Shown piece after piece: positions 32,063 to 42,500 of a stretch of 64,000 nucleotides of DNA; within the stretch, counting starts at the first letter, position 1; each line of letters opens with the position of its first letter. The notes beneath the pieces were generated by a model, which worked only from the letters and a program-made list of their open reading frames with translations, was not told the origin of the DNA and did not search any database. Location of the stretch: positions 248,001 to 312,000 of the forward strand of contig DASVRW010000002.1 in assembly GCA_036388415.1 (NCBI GenBank), given 5' to 3'. The stretch comes from Candidatus Saccharimonadales bacterium. GTDB taxonomy: Bacteria > Patescibacteriota > Saccharimonadia > Saccharimonadales > UBA4665. The translations under genes and the position numbers were made by a program.

Positions 32063-33175
32063 CTACTGTAAGTTCGGCAGATAGATGGTAAATTTCGAGC
32101 CTTTTCCAAGCTCACTCTTAGTCGTAATTTCAGCATGGAGCAGTCGGGCCAGCTTCATGGTGACGTACAGGCCGAGGCCGGTGCCGCCTGTTTTGCGTGT
32201 CTGATAATTCTCGGCGCGGAAGAATTTATCATAAATTTTTTCTTGGTCGCTTTTGCTGATACCGATCCCGGTATCTTCGATAGTGACGCTAACGCCCTTA
32301 TCATGTGGTTTGGCGGCCAGTGTGATGTGGCCGGCATCGGTGTATTTGATGGCGTTGGTTACGAAGTTCTGCATGACTTCGCGGACGTACAGTTTGCTCG
32401 ACATCAGTAGCTCAAGGTGCGGGCTCAGCTCGATGTAAATGCGCAGGCCTTTTGCGGACGCTTCCGGACCATAGACGCGGCCCAGATCGCTGATGAGATC
32501 ATGCATGTTGATCGACTCTGGCTCAATAGTCAAAACACCTCGTTCTGCCCGTGACAGGGTGGAAAGATCGTTGATCATGTCGGCCAGGAACAACGTCTGC
32601 TGATGAGCTTCGTGCAGCGCGTCCTTGATAGGTTTGCTGCCGCCGGCTTTGTCGACAATATACTGCGCGTTGCTGATGTTGCCCTCAGCTATCGTGATCG
32701 GCGTGCGTAATTCGTGGCTGACGACGCTGATAAACTCGTCACGCTCTTCCTCGAGGGATTTTTCATGGCTGATGTCACGCAGGACGATAACGTAACTTTG
32801 CTTGCCGGATTTGCCGTACCCAAGGTGTACGGGAGCAATACTCAGGTATAAGCTGACTTTGCTGCCGTCGGCATAGCCGATAGAATAATCGCGGCTGACA
32901 AAGGCTGTTTTGGCACTTCGTATCAGGCTGGCAATAGCAACCGGTTGATTGTCCGCGTCTACCAGTTTACAGACTGAGCTGAGCGATTTATCTTTCATCG
33001 AGCTGTTCAAATCAAGGATGTTAAGTGCGGCCCCATTGTATAAATCAACTTTCGCGTGCTCATCTACGGCAATAACACCGTCAACCATACTGTTAATTAA
33101 GCTGAGCAGGCGTTCATGTTCGAATTCGGCTGCCGCTTTGGCTACACCGGCTACTGTGGACTGATTTTCAGGCAT
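32063..33175 (-). CDS. PAS-domain sensor histidine kinase
   Basis: A 370-residue cytoplasmic histidine kinase. A PAS domain covers about residues 20-135 (MVDGVIAVDEHAKVDLYNGA). The dimerisation helix holds the phospho-acceptor H154 in VVSHELRTPIT. The ATPase domain shows the N box (NFVTNAIKYT), G1 (EDTGIGIS) and G2 (GTGLGLYV). There is no transmembrane segment, so it must sense an internal signal. No response regulator gene is nearby, making it an orphan within this window. CATAAT with an extended TGG lies 6 nt before the ATG. Confidence 0.93.
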   Translation of the reverse strand: MPENQSTVAGVAKAAAEFEHERLLSLINSMVDGVIAVDEHAKVDLYNGAALNILDLNSSMKDKSLSSVCKLVDADNQPVAIASLIRSAKTAFVSRDYSIGYADGSKVSLYLSIAPVHLGYGKSGKQSYVIVLRDISHEKSLEEERDEFISVVSHELRTPITIAEGNISNAQYIVDKAGGSKPIKDALHEAHQQTLFLADMINDLSTLSRAERGVLTIEPESINMHDLISDLGRVYGPEASAKGLRIYIELSPHLELLMSSKLYVREVMQNFVTNAIKYTDAGHITLAAKPHDKGVSVTIEDTGIGISKSDQEKIYDKFFRAENYQTRKTGGTGLGLYVTMKLARLLHAEITTKSELGKGSKFTIYLPNLQ

Positions 33176-33181
33176 AACCGT

Positions 33182-33187
33182 ATTATG
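33182..33187 (-). promoter_or_regulatory. -10 box of the histidine kinase gene
   Basis: CATAAT on the minus strand preceded by TGG (extended -10), 6 nt before the start codon at 33175. Confidence 0.45.
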
Positions 33188-33268
33188 CCATACCCAGTTG
33201 CTTGGCGAAAATTAGATCTGTCTGCCTCGCGCTCGTTCGGTACCATCCGGCTTTTACCGCCTGTTCGG

Positions 33269-33979
33269 TTATGTAGTCGGTCGTAGGATCGGCTGGTGTT
33301 GTTTGATAACCTTGCGGAGCTGCTTAGCGCGTGGATCATGGCGCATGAACTCTGACCAGAAGGCATCGCTGTGATTGAGATGTTTCGTATGTACTAGTTC
33401 ATGGATGAGTACGTAGTCGATCAGCTCCCAGGGTAACTGCATAAGGAATAGATTAAGTACGATATCTTGTTTGTTGTCACAGCTCCCCCAGCGGCCCTTG
33501 AGCCGTTTGATGCTGACGCTGTTATAATCGAATCCGAATTTGTCGGCTAGGGTGCGCAGCCGCTGCGGCAGTAGTGACTCGGCCTGTGCCCGGAGCGCTC
33601 GGATGCAAGCCCTCTGCGCGACTTTTTGCACTTCCGGATGCATGGCTGCCATGCCGAGTGGCCGGGTAATGCGGATTTCACTGCCAGCAAGACGCGATGA
33701 TGGCGCATCGATAGTGGCTGTAGCAAATACTAGACGGTGCGCCTTGCCGATCCGCATGCCACTTGCGAGCGGCACTTCTCGAGCTGGGGCATTACTCAGG
33801 ATCCAGTCTTTCCTAGACTTCGCAAAATCAATGCCGCTTTGATACGGGGTCCAGCTGGGTATCGTGACACGGACTTCGCCGTTTGCTGCGATGCTGATCC
33901 GTAGCGACCGGCTACCGCTGCGTTTGTTCACCCGCACGGTGCCAATGTCGTCCAGCTCAAAGAATTTTATAGCCACCAT
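33269..33979 (-). CDS. YgjP/DUF45 family metallopeptidase
   Basis: A 236-residue protein of the DUF45/YgjP-like (SprT-related) zinc peptidase family. The catalytic site is HELVHTKHLNHSDAFW with H193, E194, H197 and probably H203 as the third ligand. The family-specific RLKGRWGSCDNKQDIVLN precedes it, and a beta-rich N-terminal domain (residues 1-110) is present. It lacks a signal peptide and should be cytosolic. Its substrate is unknown; relatives are often near restriction or repair genes, but not here. Confidence 0.88.
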   Translation of the reverse strand: MVAIKFFELDDIGTVRVNKRSGSRSLRISIAANGEVRVTIPSWTPYQSGIDFAKSRKDWILSNAPAREVPLASGMRIGKAHRLVFATATIDAPSSRLAGSEIRITRPLGMAAMHPEVQKVAQRACIRALRAQAESLLPQRLRTLADKFGFDYNSVSIKRLKGRWGSCDNKQDIVLNLFLMQLPWELIDYVLIHELVHTKHLNHSDAFWSEFMRHDPRAKQLRKVIKQHQPILRPTT

Positions 33980-34083
33980 TACCCTCGTCTACATTATGTT
34001 GTTGCTGCCAGCGAGCCAGCTATACTGCCGCGAAACTGCGTGAGCAAACCGAGCGAACATCTGCCCTGCGATTCATCACGGCC

Positions 34084-34758
34084 TTAACGGATCATGATAT
34101 TGCGGCGCGTCATATCGACACGGCCGGCGGCGGATGACGCAGTGTTATTCGGAATCAAGTTGACCAGGCCCGGTTTGACGATCTGGGTCAGCGCATCATC
34201 AAGTGAAACCAAGTTGAGCTCGTGCAATCGTTTGACGACAGCGCTGAGCTGCGTCTTGAAGACGTGCTTGCCGCTAATGACGATATAATCCTCGATGGTT
34301 TGCGGATTTTGCATCCGGCTGGCCATGGCATCGAATGTTGCATGGTCCATGGCGGCGGCATACTTGTCGTCACTGCGGCGGCGATCGCGCTTTGTGGTAC
34401 GGACATACGATCCTTCGGCATCAATCTGCAACCAGACGAGTACTGGCTGAGCATGTGACTTGCGAGCCATTTCCCGGAGTCCGTGGCGCTGGGAGGCCCG
34501 CATAGCATTCGTATCATAGACGACGCTGATACCGGCGTTCAGGAATTCGCCAGTCATATAATCCATCAGTTGGGTGATAACATCATTTTCCTGTTTGTCA
34601 TAGCGAGGTTCATCAAATAGCTCAAATCGAATGCGATCGTCCTGAACGTGCGCAGCCTGCACGTGTTCGCAAAATTGGCGTGCAAAATACGTCTTGCCCG
34701 AACCGGGATATCCATAGAGGTGGACGAGGAGCGGCTTTACTGGATTGATTTTTGCCAT
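34084..34758 (-). CDS. P-loop kinase/ATPase (zeta-toxin-like fold)
   Basis: A 224-residue P-loop protein of the AAA_33/zeta-toxin-like group. Walker A is LYGYPGSGKTYF (residues 14-25). HVQDDRIRFELFDEPRYD around residue 45 corresponds to the substrate loop, and VVYDTNAMRASQRHGLREMA to the DTN motif of polynucleotide-kinase-like proteins. An arginine-rich TKRDRRRSDDK stretch serves as the lid. The substrate may be a nucleotide, RNA end or sugar nucleotide. No antitoxin-like partner gene is present, which argues against a toxin-antitoxin role. TATAAA lies about 12 nt before the ATG. Confidence 0.75.
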   Translation of the reverse strand: MAKINPVKPLLVHLYGYPGSGKTYFARQFCEHVQAAHVQDDRIRFELFDEPRYDKQENDVITQLMDYMTGEFLNAGISVVYDTNAMRASQRHGLREMARKSHAQPVLVWLQIDAEGSYVRTTKRDRRRSDDKYAAAMDHATFDAMASRMQNPQTIEDYIVISGKHVFKTQLSAVVKRLHELNLVSLDDALTQIVKPGLVNLIPNNTASSAAGRVDMTRRNIMIR

Positions 34759-34876
34759 ATGTATCTATTATTTATACCAGATAACATCGATGAAGCAAAG
34801 CACTGACAGATGACAATTCGACGCGAATAGCTTATTATTGAGCAGTCAGCTAAAATATATCAAATCCATACTATAG

Positions 34877-34952
34877 AGGGGTGTAGCTCAGTTGGTAGAG
34901 CACTGGTCTCCAAAACCAGGTGTCGCAGGTTCAAGTCCTGTCTCCCCTGCCA
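34877..34952 (+). tRNA. tRNA-Trp (CCA)
   Basis: A cloverleaf with anticodon stem CTGGT/ACCAG and loop CTCCAAA (anticodon CCA). The D arm is GCTC/GAGC, the T stem GCAGG/CCTGT around TTCAAGT, and the CCA end is encoded. In the acceptor stem AGGGGTG/CTCCCCT the sixth pair is a T-T mismatch. TACTAT lies just upstream. Confidence 0.95.
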
Positions 34953-34992
34953 ATATAAAACGGCCTGCCCTTGCGGTAGGCCGTTTTATATT
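34953..34992 (+). terminator. Terminator of tRNA-Trp
   Basis: A long inverted repeat: AATATAAAACGGCCT pairs with AGGCCGTTTTATATT around a GCCCTTGCGGT centre. It starts directly after the tRNA CCA end and would terminate in both directions. Confidence 0.9.
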
Positions 34993-35142
34993 GTTACAAC
35001 GTAAAGATTTGGTTCTGCAGCGCAGATTAGGAAAACTCTAGTTTGTTTTTATGTAACACATTAGATTCCCAGGTATATATCATGTTAATGTAGTACAGAG
35101 AAGTAAGGGTAACATAATTCTAGGTTAGAGTTAGAGGGTATT

Positions 35143-35631
35143 GTGCAAGCTATTTCGGTTGAGAAAATTCGGAACAAATACGTGGCTTATATTGCAGCCT
35201 TTGTATTAGTCGCCGCCACGCTGATACTCTATTTTAATACTGCCGCCATTACACGCCAGCTGAATGCCTGGCAACTATTGCCACAGCCGGAACGCTTAAC
35301 TGAGTTATACTACGAAAAGCATACCGAATTACCGACAACCTATGCTCCCGACATGCAGCAATCGTATAGCTTTACTGTTCACAATCTGGAATACCGCACA
35401 ACCGCCTACAAATACGAAGTTATGGAGCAATCCGAGGACAGCAGCCAGCGCCGTGTCCTTTCCAGCGGCTCATTCGCACTCGAGCATGACAGGTCGCGGA
35501 CAACTGCAATTACTATATCCCCTATCGATTTTGGACCTCGAGTCAAAATTGTGACGACAATTAACAAAAATGTTTCAGACAATGACGGCAATGAATCAAT
35601 ACATTATTGGGTGACGAGACGAGGGGCATGA
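35143..35631 (+). CDS. Membrane-anchored DUF1616-like protein
   Basis: A 162-residue protein starting at GTG, with AGAGGG before it. Residues 14-33 form a transmembrane anchor (YVAYIAAFVLVAATLILYFN). The outer part contains SFTVHNLEYRTTAYKYEV and a strand-rich continuation that resemble the C-terminal domain of archaeal-type DUF1616 proteins, found near surface glycosylation genes. This match is from memory and only moderate. It is the first gene of the glycan operon, overlapping the next by 4 nt. Confidence 0.6.
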   Translation: MQAISVEKIRNKYVAYIAAFVLVAATLILYFNTAAITRQLNAWQLLPQPERLTELYYEKHTELPTTYAPDMQQSYSFTVHNLEYRTTAYKYEVMEQSEDSSQRRVLSSGSFALEHDRSRTTAITISPIDFGPRVKIVTTINKNVSDNDGNESIHYWVTRRGA

Positions 35632-36380
35632 TGTATCGAGGAAAAACTAAAAAATTGACCGTTTTGATTCCATGTTACAACGAAGCCAAAGGCATTGGCG
35701 CTGTTTTGGATAAGCTTCCACTTGTTAAGCTGACACACAACCATTACGTGGTAGATGTGATAGTTATTGACAACAATTCTACGGACAAGACTGCTGAAGT
35801 TGCCCAGTCTCACGGCGCCCGCGTTATACATGAACCCAAAAAAGGCAAAGGTAATGCAATGCGTGCCGGCTTCCAAGCCGTGTCCGACGATACTGATTAT
35901 GTTGTGATGCTTGACGGAGATGACACCTATGACGCCGGTGAAATTCAGCGCATGATTGAGCCTCTAGAAAATAAATTTTGTAGTGTTGTCATCGGCTCCC
36001 GCCTGGGTGGCAAGATGCATATCGGCGCAATGCGTACATTCAATCGGGCTGGTAACTGGTTCTTTACGCACATCGTCCGGATGTATTACCGGGTAAATGT
36101 CACTGACGTACTTACTGGTTATTTTGCGTGGAAAAAGCAAAACATCGACGAACTGCTACCCCATCTGGTATCAGAAGGTTTTGCCATAGAGATGGAAATG
36201 ATCACGAAGATGGCCAAGCTCGGCCACGACATATACAGCGTGCCAATCAGCTATACACCGCGGAGCGGGGAGACGAATTTGCGGCCACTATACGACGGGC
36301 GGCGGATATTGCAGATGTATTTCAAGAATATACGGTGGCAACCGGCCCGGCAATATGAGGACGTGGGGGACGCTGGGTGA
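35628..36380 (+). CDS. Glycosyltransferase family 2 (DPM1-like)
   Basis: A 250-residue soluble GT2 enzyme. LTVLIPCYNEAKGIGAVLDK opens the GT-A fold, VIDNNSTDKT follows, and VVMLDGDDTYDAGEI contains the DXD metal site. GSRLGGKMHIGAMRTFNRAG and FAWKKQNID resemble dolichyl-phosphate sugar synthases, so a polyprenyl-phosphate acceptor is likely. No C-terminal membrane domain is present. Its ATG overlaps the stop of the preceding gene and its stop overlaps the GTG of the next. Confidence 0.88.
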   Translation: MMYRGKTKKLTVLIPCYNEAKGIGAVLDKLPLVKLTHNHYVVDVIVIDNNSTDKTAEVAQSHGARVIHEPKKGKGNAMRAGFQAVSDDTDYVVMLDGDDTYDAGEIQRMIEPLENKFCSVVIGSRLGGKMHIGAMRTFNRAGNWFFTHIVRMYYRVNVTDVLTGYFAWKKQNIDELLPHLVSEGFAIEMEMITKMAKLGHDIYSVPISYTPRSGETNLRPLYDGRRILQMYFKNIRWQPARQYEDVGDAG

Positions 36381-37507
36381 AAATAGTCTACGTCTCCGAT
36401 TCCATCTATCCATACAACAAAGGGGGCAAAGAAAAACGGTTATACGAAATCAGCACACGGTTGGCTTCGATGGGCCATGAGGTTCATATTTATACTATGC
36501 ACTGGTGGAAGTCAACGGAAACTTCTCGTCTAGAAGATGGCGTACATTTACACGCAATTAGTAAATACTACCCCTTGTACAAAGATGGTGGTGACCGGCG
36601 CAGCATAAAAGAAGGTGTGTTGTTTGGCTTGGCTTGCTTGCGACTATTTCGAGTGAAATTTGATGTGCTGGATGTCGACCATATGCCTTTCTTTCCTATC
36701 TACGCCGCCTGGTTTGTCTGCATTCTGCGTGGTCGTCGACGGCAGTTTTATGGTACCTGGCACGAAGCTCTAAACCGTAAGGATTGGATACGTTACATGG
36801 GCATAGCTGGAAATATAGCTTCCGTTATTGAACGAGTAAGTATACATCTGCCATATATGGTTACAGCGGCATCGCCACATACGCAGCGACTCATCAAATC
36901 AGAATTGAACCGCAAAAAACGCGTAGCATTGGTAACCTCCGGCATAGATCTGGATATGATCTCGCACATCAAACCGGCTCGGGTACGCTGCGATGTACTG
37001 TATGCCGGGCGGTTGGTGAAAGACAAAAATGTCGACGTACTCGTCGAGGCCATTGCCCTTATCGCAGCAAGTTACCCGAAGATTCGCTGTACAATCATCG
37101 GACACGGTATAGAAAAGGATAATATTGCTGAAAAGATTAAGCAGCTAGGAATGATAAAAAACATTTCCTTACTGGCACCCCTCACCGAATCAAGGGACGT
37201 ATATGCTTATATGCAGGCCGCCAAGGTATTCTGCCTCCCGTCAGTACGCGAAGGCTTCGGAATTGTAGCACTAGAGGCTCTAGCATGTGGTACCCCCGTA
37301 GTAACCACAAATGCTGCGGCCAATGCTGCTAAAGACTTGATAACCGACGGTGGTAACGGCTCAGTTGTAGCGCTAGGGCCGATTACATTTGCCGTGTCCC
37401 TGCAAGAATGGGTGATGAGTCCCCGTAAGAAACACATCAGAGGCAAGGCAGAGGGCTACGGTTGGGGAGCATTAGCTTCGACGCAGGCAGAGGTGTATGC
37501 ATTATGA
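36377..37507 (+). CDS. Glycosyltransferase family 4
   Basis: A 376-residue GT4 enzyme with a GTG start. MKIVYVSDSIYPYNKGGKEK shows the N-terminal nucleotide-fold and acceptor loop. The donor half has VLYAGRLVKDKNVD and SVREGFGIVALEALACGTPV, with the E-x7-E glutamates. Its GC content matches the host. It is coupled on both sides by 4-nt overlaps, in the glycan operon between two GT2 genes. Confidence 0.88.
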   Translation: MKIVYVSDSIYPYNKGGKEKRLYEISTRLASMGHEVHIYTMHWWKSTETSRLEDGVHLHAISKYYPLYKDGGDRRSIKEGVLFGLACLRLFRVKFDVLDVDHMPFFPIYAAWFVCILRGRRRQFYGTWHEALNRKDWIRYMGIAGNIASVIERVSIHLPYMVTAASPHTQRLIKSELNRKKRVALVTSGIDLDMISHIKPARVRCDVLYAGRLVKDKNVDVLVEAIALIAASYPKIRCTIIGHGIEKDNIAEKIKQLGMIKNISLLAPLTESRDVYAYMQAAKVFCLPSVREGFGIVALEALACGTPVVTTNAAANAAKDLITDGGNGSVVALGPITFAVSLQEWVMSPRKKHIRGKAEGYGWGALASTQAEVYAL

Positions 37508-38460
37508 AATACTCATTCGTATTGATTGCTTACAATGAAGCTGAAAACATTATCAATTGCATCCAGTCTATCGAGCATTTGCAAGAGCTTGGCAATAGCT
37601 ACGAAATCGTTGTTGTTGACGATGGATCCCAGGATCAAACAGCCTCGATGGTGAGAGCGTACGCCAAAAAAAAACGTAAGGTGCGCTTAGTCAGTGACGG
37701 CAAGAACCATGGCCGTGGCTACGGACGGTACCGCGGAGTGGAAGTATCCACCGGTGACTATATCGTGATGGTCGACGCCGATATTATTATGCCGAAAGCT
37801 TGGTTGACATCTACCCTGCCTTACATGAAAACACACGATGTGGCCGGTGGTATCGCCGTACCGGATGGTGATGTGGCCTTTATCTATCGACGGTTTAAGC
37901 TAAAGCCAAAAACTGTCATGGGGAGTACGACCATTACCGGCAATAATGGCATATATAAACGACGGGTTTTTGCGGAGGCTCAGTTTGATCCTAAGTTGCG
38001 CGAAGGCGAAGATGTCGACTTTAATCACAGCCTTTCCAAGACCCAATACTCAGCCATATGCGTACCTGGCCTGACCGTTGAACATCAGGAACACAAATCA
38101 TTTCCGAAATCGATGCAGTGGCTCTACCAGAGCGGAATCGGCGCTACGCGGCAATTGATCCGATACAAGGAAATACGGCTGCCGGACATCGCTTTTGGCC
38201 TGACATTTATGACGTTCATTGTCGCAGTCACCTTCACTATCACTGCCGGCAGATGGATTGCATTCCTCATCCCACTGCTCGGCGTATTGGGAGCTAGTTT
38301 TCTACACCTGCGTGGTAAGTTTAATTTTTCGCTAAGAACATGTGTACTAAGCGCTGGATCCTTATTTACAGATGCAATATTTATTATTTGCTACTACATG
38401 GGTCGTGTCACTGGCATAGTGATTTTTTTCAAGAAGTGGTTTAAAGGACAGCACATATGA
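37504..38460 (+). CDS. Glycosyltransferase family 2 with C-terminal membrane segments
   Basis: A 318-residue GT2 enzyme starting at the ATG at 37504 (MKYSFVLIAYNEAENIINCI), which overlaps the previous stop. The GT-A domain contains VVDDGSQDQTASMV and VMVDADIIMPKAW with the DXD, and a later REGEDVDFNHSLSK carries the ED motif of the acceptor site. Three hydrophobic segments close the protein (residues 235-310). This is the last gene with host-like base composition; the next gene downstream is much richer in A+T. Confidence 0.85.
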   Translation: MKYSFVLIAYNEAENIINCIQSIEHLQELGNSYEIVVVDDGSQDQTASMVRAYAKKKRKVRLVSDGKNHGRGYGRYRGVEVSTGDYIVMVDADIIMPKAWLTSTLPYMKTHDVAGGIAVPDGDVAFIYRRFKLKPKTVMGSTTITGNNGIYKRRVFAEAQFDPKLREGEDVDFNHSLSKTQYSAICVPGLTVEHQEHKSFPKSMQWLYQSGIGATRQLIRYKEIRLPDIAFGLTFMTFIVAVTFTITAGRWIAFLIPLLGVLGASFLHLRGKFNFSLRTCVLSAGSLFTDAIFIICYYMGRVTGIVIFFKKWFKGQHI

Positions 38461-39521
38461 GTTTACCACAAATTAAAGAACCTAGTTTCATAGTAGAAAA
38501 AATGCCGACTGTCACAATCGCCATACCTACATATAATGGTGAACACAAGCTAGAATCGACTCTTAATTCTGTTATTGAGCTTGACTATCCAAATGATAAA
38601 ATACAAATAATTTTAATTGATGATGCATCAACCGATGCGACACTTGCAATTGCTAGAAGGTATAATGTCGATATTATAAAACACTCTGTTAATCGAGGTG
38701 TTTGCGCAGCTCGCAATAGCGGGCTCAAGCGGTCTTCATCAAAATATTTTGCAAGTATTGACGATGATTGTGTGCTCGATAAAGATTGGCTCAAGCTATT
38801 AATAGGTGGTTTCGAAAATAAAAATATTATTGGAACTGGAGGCTATTTAGAATCATATTCTGAGAATAAGTCATTTTTAGCCGTTTATTTGAACGCCGTA
38901 GGATATGGAATGCCAACGCCAATCAGTCTTGATGCACGAAAAACTCCGATTGAAAGAATTATAAACTTTATATCCGATGCACTAAAGCAAAGAGGTCAGA
39001 TCGAAGGTCAGTATGTACGGGAATTGATGGGTGCTAATTCCGTCTTTAAAACTTCGGTTTTGAAAGAAGTCGGAGGCTGGAATGAAAATTTGTTAGCGTC
39101 TGAAGATATTGACATATGTATGAGGGTAAGAAATCGATACCCAATCAGAAAATTTTTATTTGTTCCTCAGTCACGTATGCGTCATATGATCACAATGAGT
39201 TCCTACCAGTATATAAGGCGAGCGTATGACCGTATGAGACATACTTATGCCTTTTACAGATCTCATGATTTGGTTCCGCCGGTAATGCCATTTCCTTTTC
39301 TGGTTCTGATATTCATAATTTCAGGTATGATACTCGATTTTAAAACTGGACTAATCGCGATAATATTCGCGCCACAAATAGTGTATTTTTGGTGGCTCTA
39401 CAGATCAATAACAAGCCGAAAGGCTGTATATATTCTCATACCTTACTTTGAGTTCTTGTTACATTTAACGATGAATATGCAGGTGCTTAGGTTATTTGCA
39501 TTGGGAAATAAACATGGATAA
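38457..39521 (+). CDS. Glycosyltransferase family 2
   Basis: A 354-residue GT2 enzyme. MPTVTIAIPTYNGEHKLEST, LIDDASTDATLAIA and ASIDDDCVLDKDWLKLL form the GT-A core with its acidic metal site. LLASEDIDICMRVRNRYPIR supplies the ED motif. Two hydrophobic segments lie near the C-terminus (residues 278-325). It begins the AT-rich block, yet its ATG still overlaps the preceding stop by 4 nt. Base and codon use (many AAA, ATA and TTA codons) differ clearly from the genes before it. Confidence 0.87.
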   Translation: MSLPQIKEPSFIVEKMPTVTIAIPTYNGEHKLESTLNSVIELDYPNDKIQIILIDDASTDATLAIARRYNVDIIKHSVNRGVCAARNSGLKRSSSKYFASIDDDCVLDKDWLKLLIGGFENKNIIGTGGYLESYSENKSFLAVYLNAVGYGMPTPISLDARKTPIERIINFISDALKQRGQIEGQYVRELMGANSVFKTSVLKEVGGWNENLLASEDIDICMRVRNRYPIRKFLFVPQSRMRHMITMSSYQYIRRAYDRMRHTYAFYRSHDLVPPVMPFPFLVLIFIISGMILDFKTGLIAIIFAPQIVYFWWLYRSITSRKAVYILIPYFEFLLHLTMNMQVLRLFALGNKHG

Positions 39522-42500
39522 GCCGTTAATATCTATCGTAATAATTAATAAAAACGATAAAGGTATTTTAAATACCCTAAATCGATTACAAGAAATCGAA
39601 CGTCCGGCTTTAACCGAGACTATTGTTGTCGATGCTTCAGGGAAAAAATTAGATTATATACGGCAAAAGTTTAATGATATCAAATGGATAAATTTTAAAG
39701 TCAAGACGGATAAAAAGTATACCATTCCTGAGCAGAGGAATATTGGTGTTGAGTGTGCTTCCGGTGAAATTATTGTTTTTACTGATGCAAATTGTATACC
39801 CAATGAAAATTGGTTAAATAACCTAGTGCAGCCAATCATTGAAGGAACTGAGTCTATTGTCGCGGGAGCAACATTTTCACAAAATCAAACTACTCTTCAT
39901 GACAACAGAGCCGAAATAGACAACGAATACTTGAATGAGTGCCCCACCATCAATTTGGCATTTAAAAAAAAGATATATGAAGAAGTCGGAGGTTTCGACG
40001 AAGAGTTCGACTATGGATCAGACGTAGACTTCAGTTGGAGGCTCAAAAACTACGGCTATAAAATCAAATTTCAGAAAAATGCAACAATTACGCATGACTG
40101 GGGTAACGGTAAACAAGAAATCAAACGTGAATTTTTATATGGAAAAGCTAGAGCGAAGCTATATATAAAACACAAAGTTGACTTCATTAAGATGTTGAAA
40201 AACGACCCTGTCATATTTGTTTATCCTGCGTTCATACTCGGATTACCTTTAACATTTTTCTTTCCTTTCTATCCTGCTCTAATCTTATTATTAGCATTAA
40301 AAAACATTCAGCATAAACCATTATTAATCCTACTGCATCATATTGTCTATGGATTAGGGGCTATGAGTGAAGTATGTAAGTCACTTTTCGTAAGTCAGTT
40401 TACAGAAGCGCGTAGGATACGTTTATGGTTAGCATATTTCCTGATAGTTATCTCAAATATTCTACCGAATTTTATATCGTTGCCAACTATATTTAAGCCA
40501 ATTTTATTTATTCTATTAATTTCATTAACAGGTTATATTTTTTCGTTTTTAATTAAATTCCCACGCGAAATATTGTGGCAACTGAGAATCGCATTCAGTG
40601 TGTTTTATCTTATTATTTTAGGATTATCAGTAAATACAGCTTTTACAATACTCTCCATAGATCATCCATTGATTCTGTCATATTTTTCATTAATCAATCT
40701 TGTTACCTCCACTATATTATTTATTTTTGCTTTAAAGACAAAAATTGTCTATATACCTAATAAAATAAATATTTGGAAGTCTGACATAGTTCTTTGTGTT
40801 GGTTATTTTGTTTTCATTGCACTTTGTATCTTTAACTCTATTCTGTTGAATAATGACGTTAATAATATATTAAGTGCCATTATCTTCCCATACATTGCCT
40901 TACTCATTTCCTTTTCTATATACAAAAAGGAAACTGATGATTGGGCGCATAAATTTAGCTTGTACTGTTTTGCGCTAGGCTTATTATATTTGTTTTCTTT
41001 AAGAGGTAACCTTGTAAATGGGTGGGATATACAATCTGAGATGTTTGTATTCAACCTTACAAATAATGGTGAACTTTGGAACATTAACCTATTACGTGAC
41101 GCTTATAACGCTTCACTTAGTTTAAATATATTACCAACAATTCTAAGCAACTATTTACACGTTTCGGGTGATTATATATTTAAAGTTTATTATCCTTTAA
41201 TTACGGCATTCTCATTGCCTGTAATATACAGTTTCGCTAAAAAGTTTCTATCACAATCGTACGCCTACATTTTATGTGTATTCTTTATTAGTCAAGCACA
41301 GTTTATGCAGCAATTACCGGCTCTAGCACGTCAACAAATTGCGTTTTTATTCTTTTTCATTTTAATTTACCTATGTTTCTCAAAAATTTCATCATCCAGT
41401 AAATTTACTTTGCAACTCATTATCGGAACTGGTATGATACTGAGTCATTATTCAACTGCTTATGTTGCTCTTGCAATACTAATATCAGGATTGGCAATCT
41501 TTAAATTATTAAAATTATTTGGCCTTATAAAATCACATACGGAATTAATAAGCATAAGGTGCATAATTATATTAGTTTTAGTAAGTCTTTTTTGGTATGG
41601 TCAACTAACAAATACCTCAAATAGTCTTAAAACTACTTTTGTTAAAACGCTAAATTCATTATCAGGATCCCCTGAAAATTCTCGCAGTAAATCAGCACAA
41701 GCAGCTTTGCCGGGATATATAGAACCGAATTCAGAAGAGTTAATGCAGGAGTATATAAAAAATAATATTTATAACAGTGAGTATCTTTCGCAGTCACAAA
41801 AAAAATCTGTAGCTAATGAGGTCAAGCTTTCAGATGACATATCTTCATCCGAAAATAATAATATCTTAGAAACATCTATAAGTATATTTACCGATACAAT
41901 AAAACAACTATTTAAGCTTGGCGTAATAATCGGTACAGTCTTTTTAATAATTTTTTATAAAAATAAAAGAAAAAGTGCAGCTGTATTGAATATCATATGC
42001 ATAAGCTCTGCAAGCATATTACTGCTTTCGGCTATTATATTATTACCCCAGCTATCACTCAACTACAATTCCGAAAGACTTTACCAACAAATCATTCCAA
42101 TAATCGGTATCGGGTTATTTACACTACTATTGACAGCAGCAAATCGTTATAGCTATGTTTTTGTTACGTTTCTAGTCTATCTATCTTTATTGGCATATTT
42201 ATTCACATATGTAGGATTTTTAGCAAATATTGTAAATGGTAATTCTACATTGCAACTGTCTGGCAGTGGCCAAGCATACGATCAATACTTTGTTCATAAG
42301 GGCGAGATAAAAGCATCAGAGTTCATAAAAATGGAGGGTTTGGAAACAAAATTAATCGTATCTGACGTGTATGGGTTAGTTAAGTTAAATCGTATATTGG
42401 GTAAAGATGTAACGACATCACAAAATATATATGCCCAAACCTACAATTCGGACACCGTATTCTTTTTAACCGATACTAACATTAGAGGTACTATGTATGG

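Noticed and set aside
34084-34758. Zeta toxin of a toxin-antitoxin pair
   Set aside because: No small partner gene adjoins it; a house-keeping kinase of the same fold is as likely.
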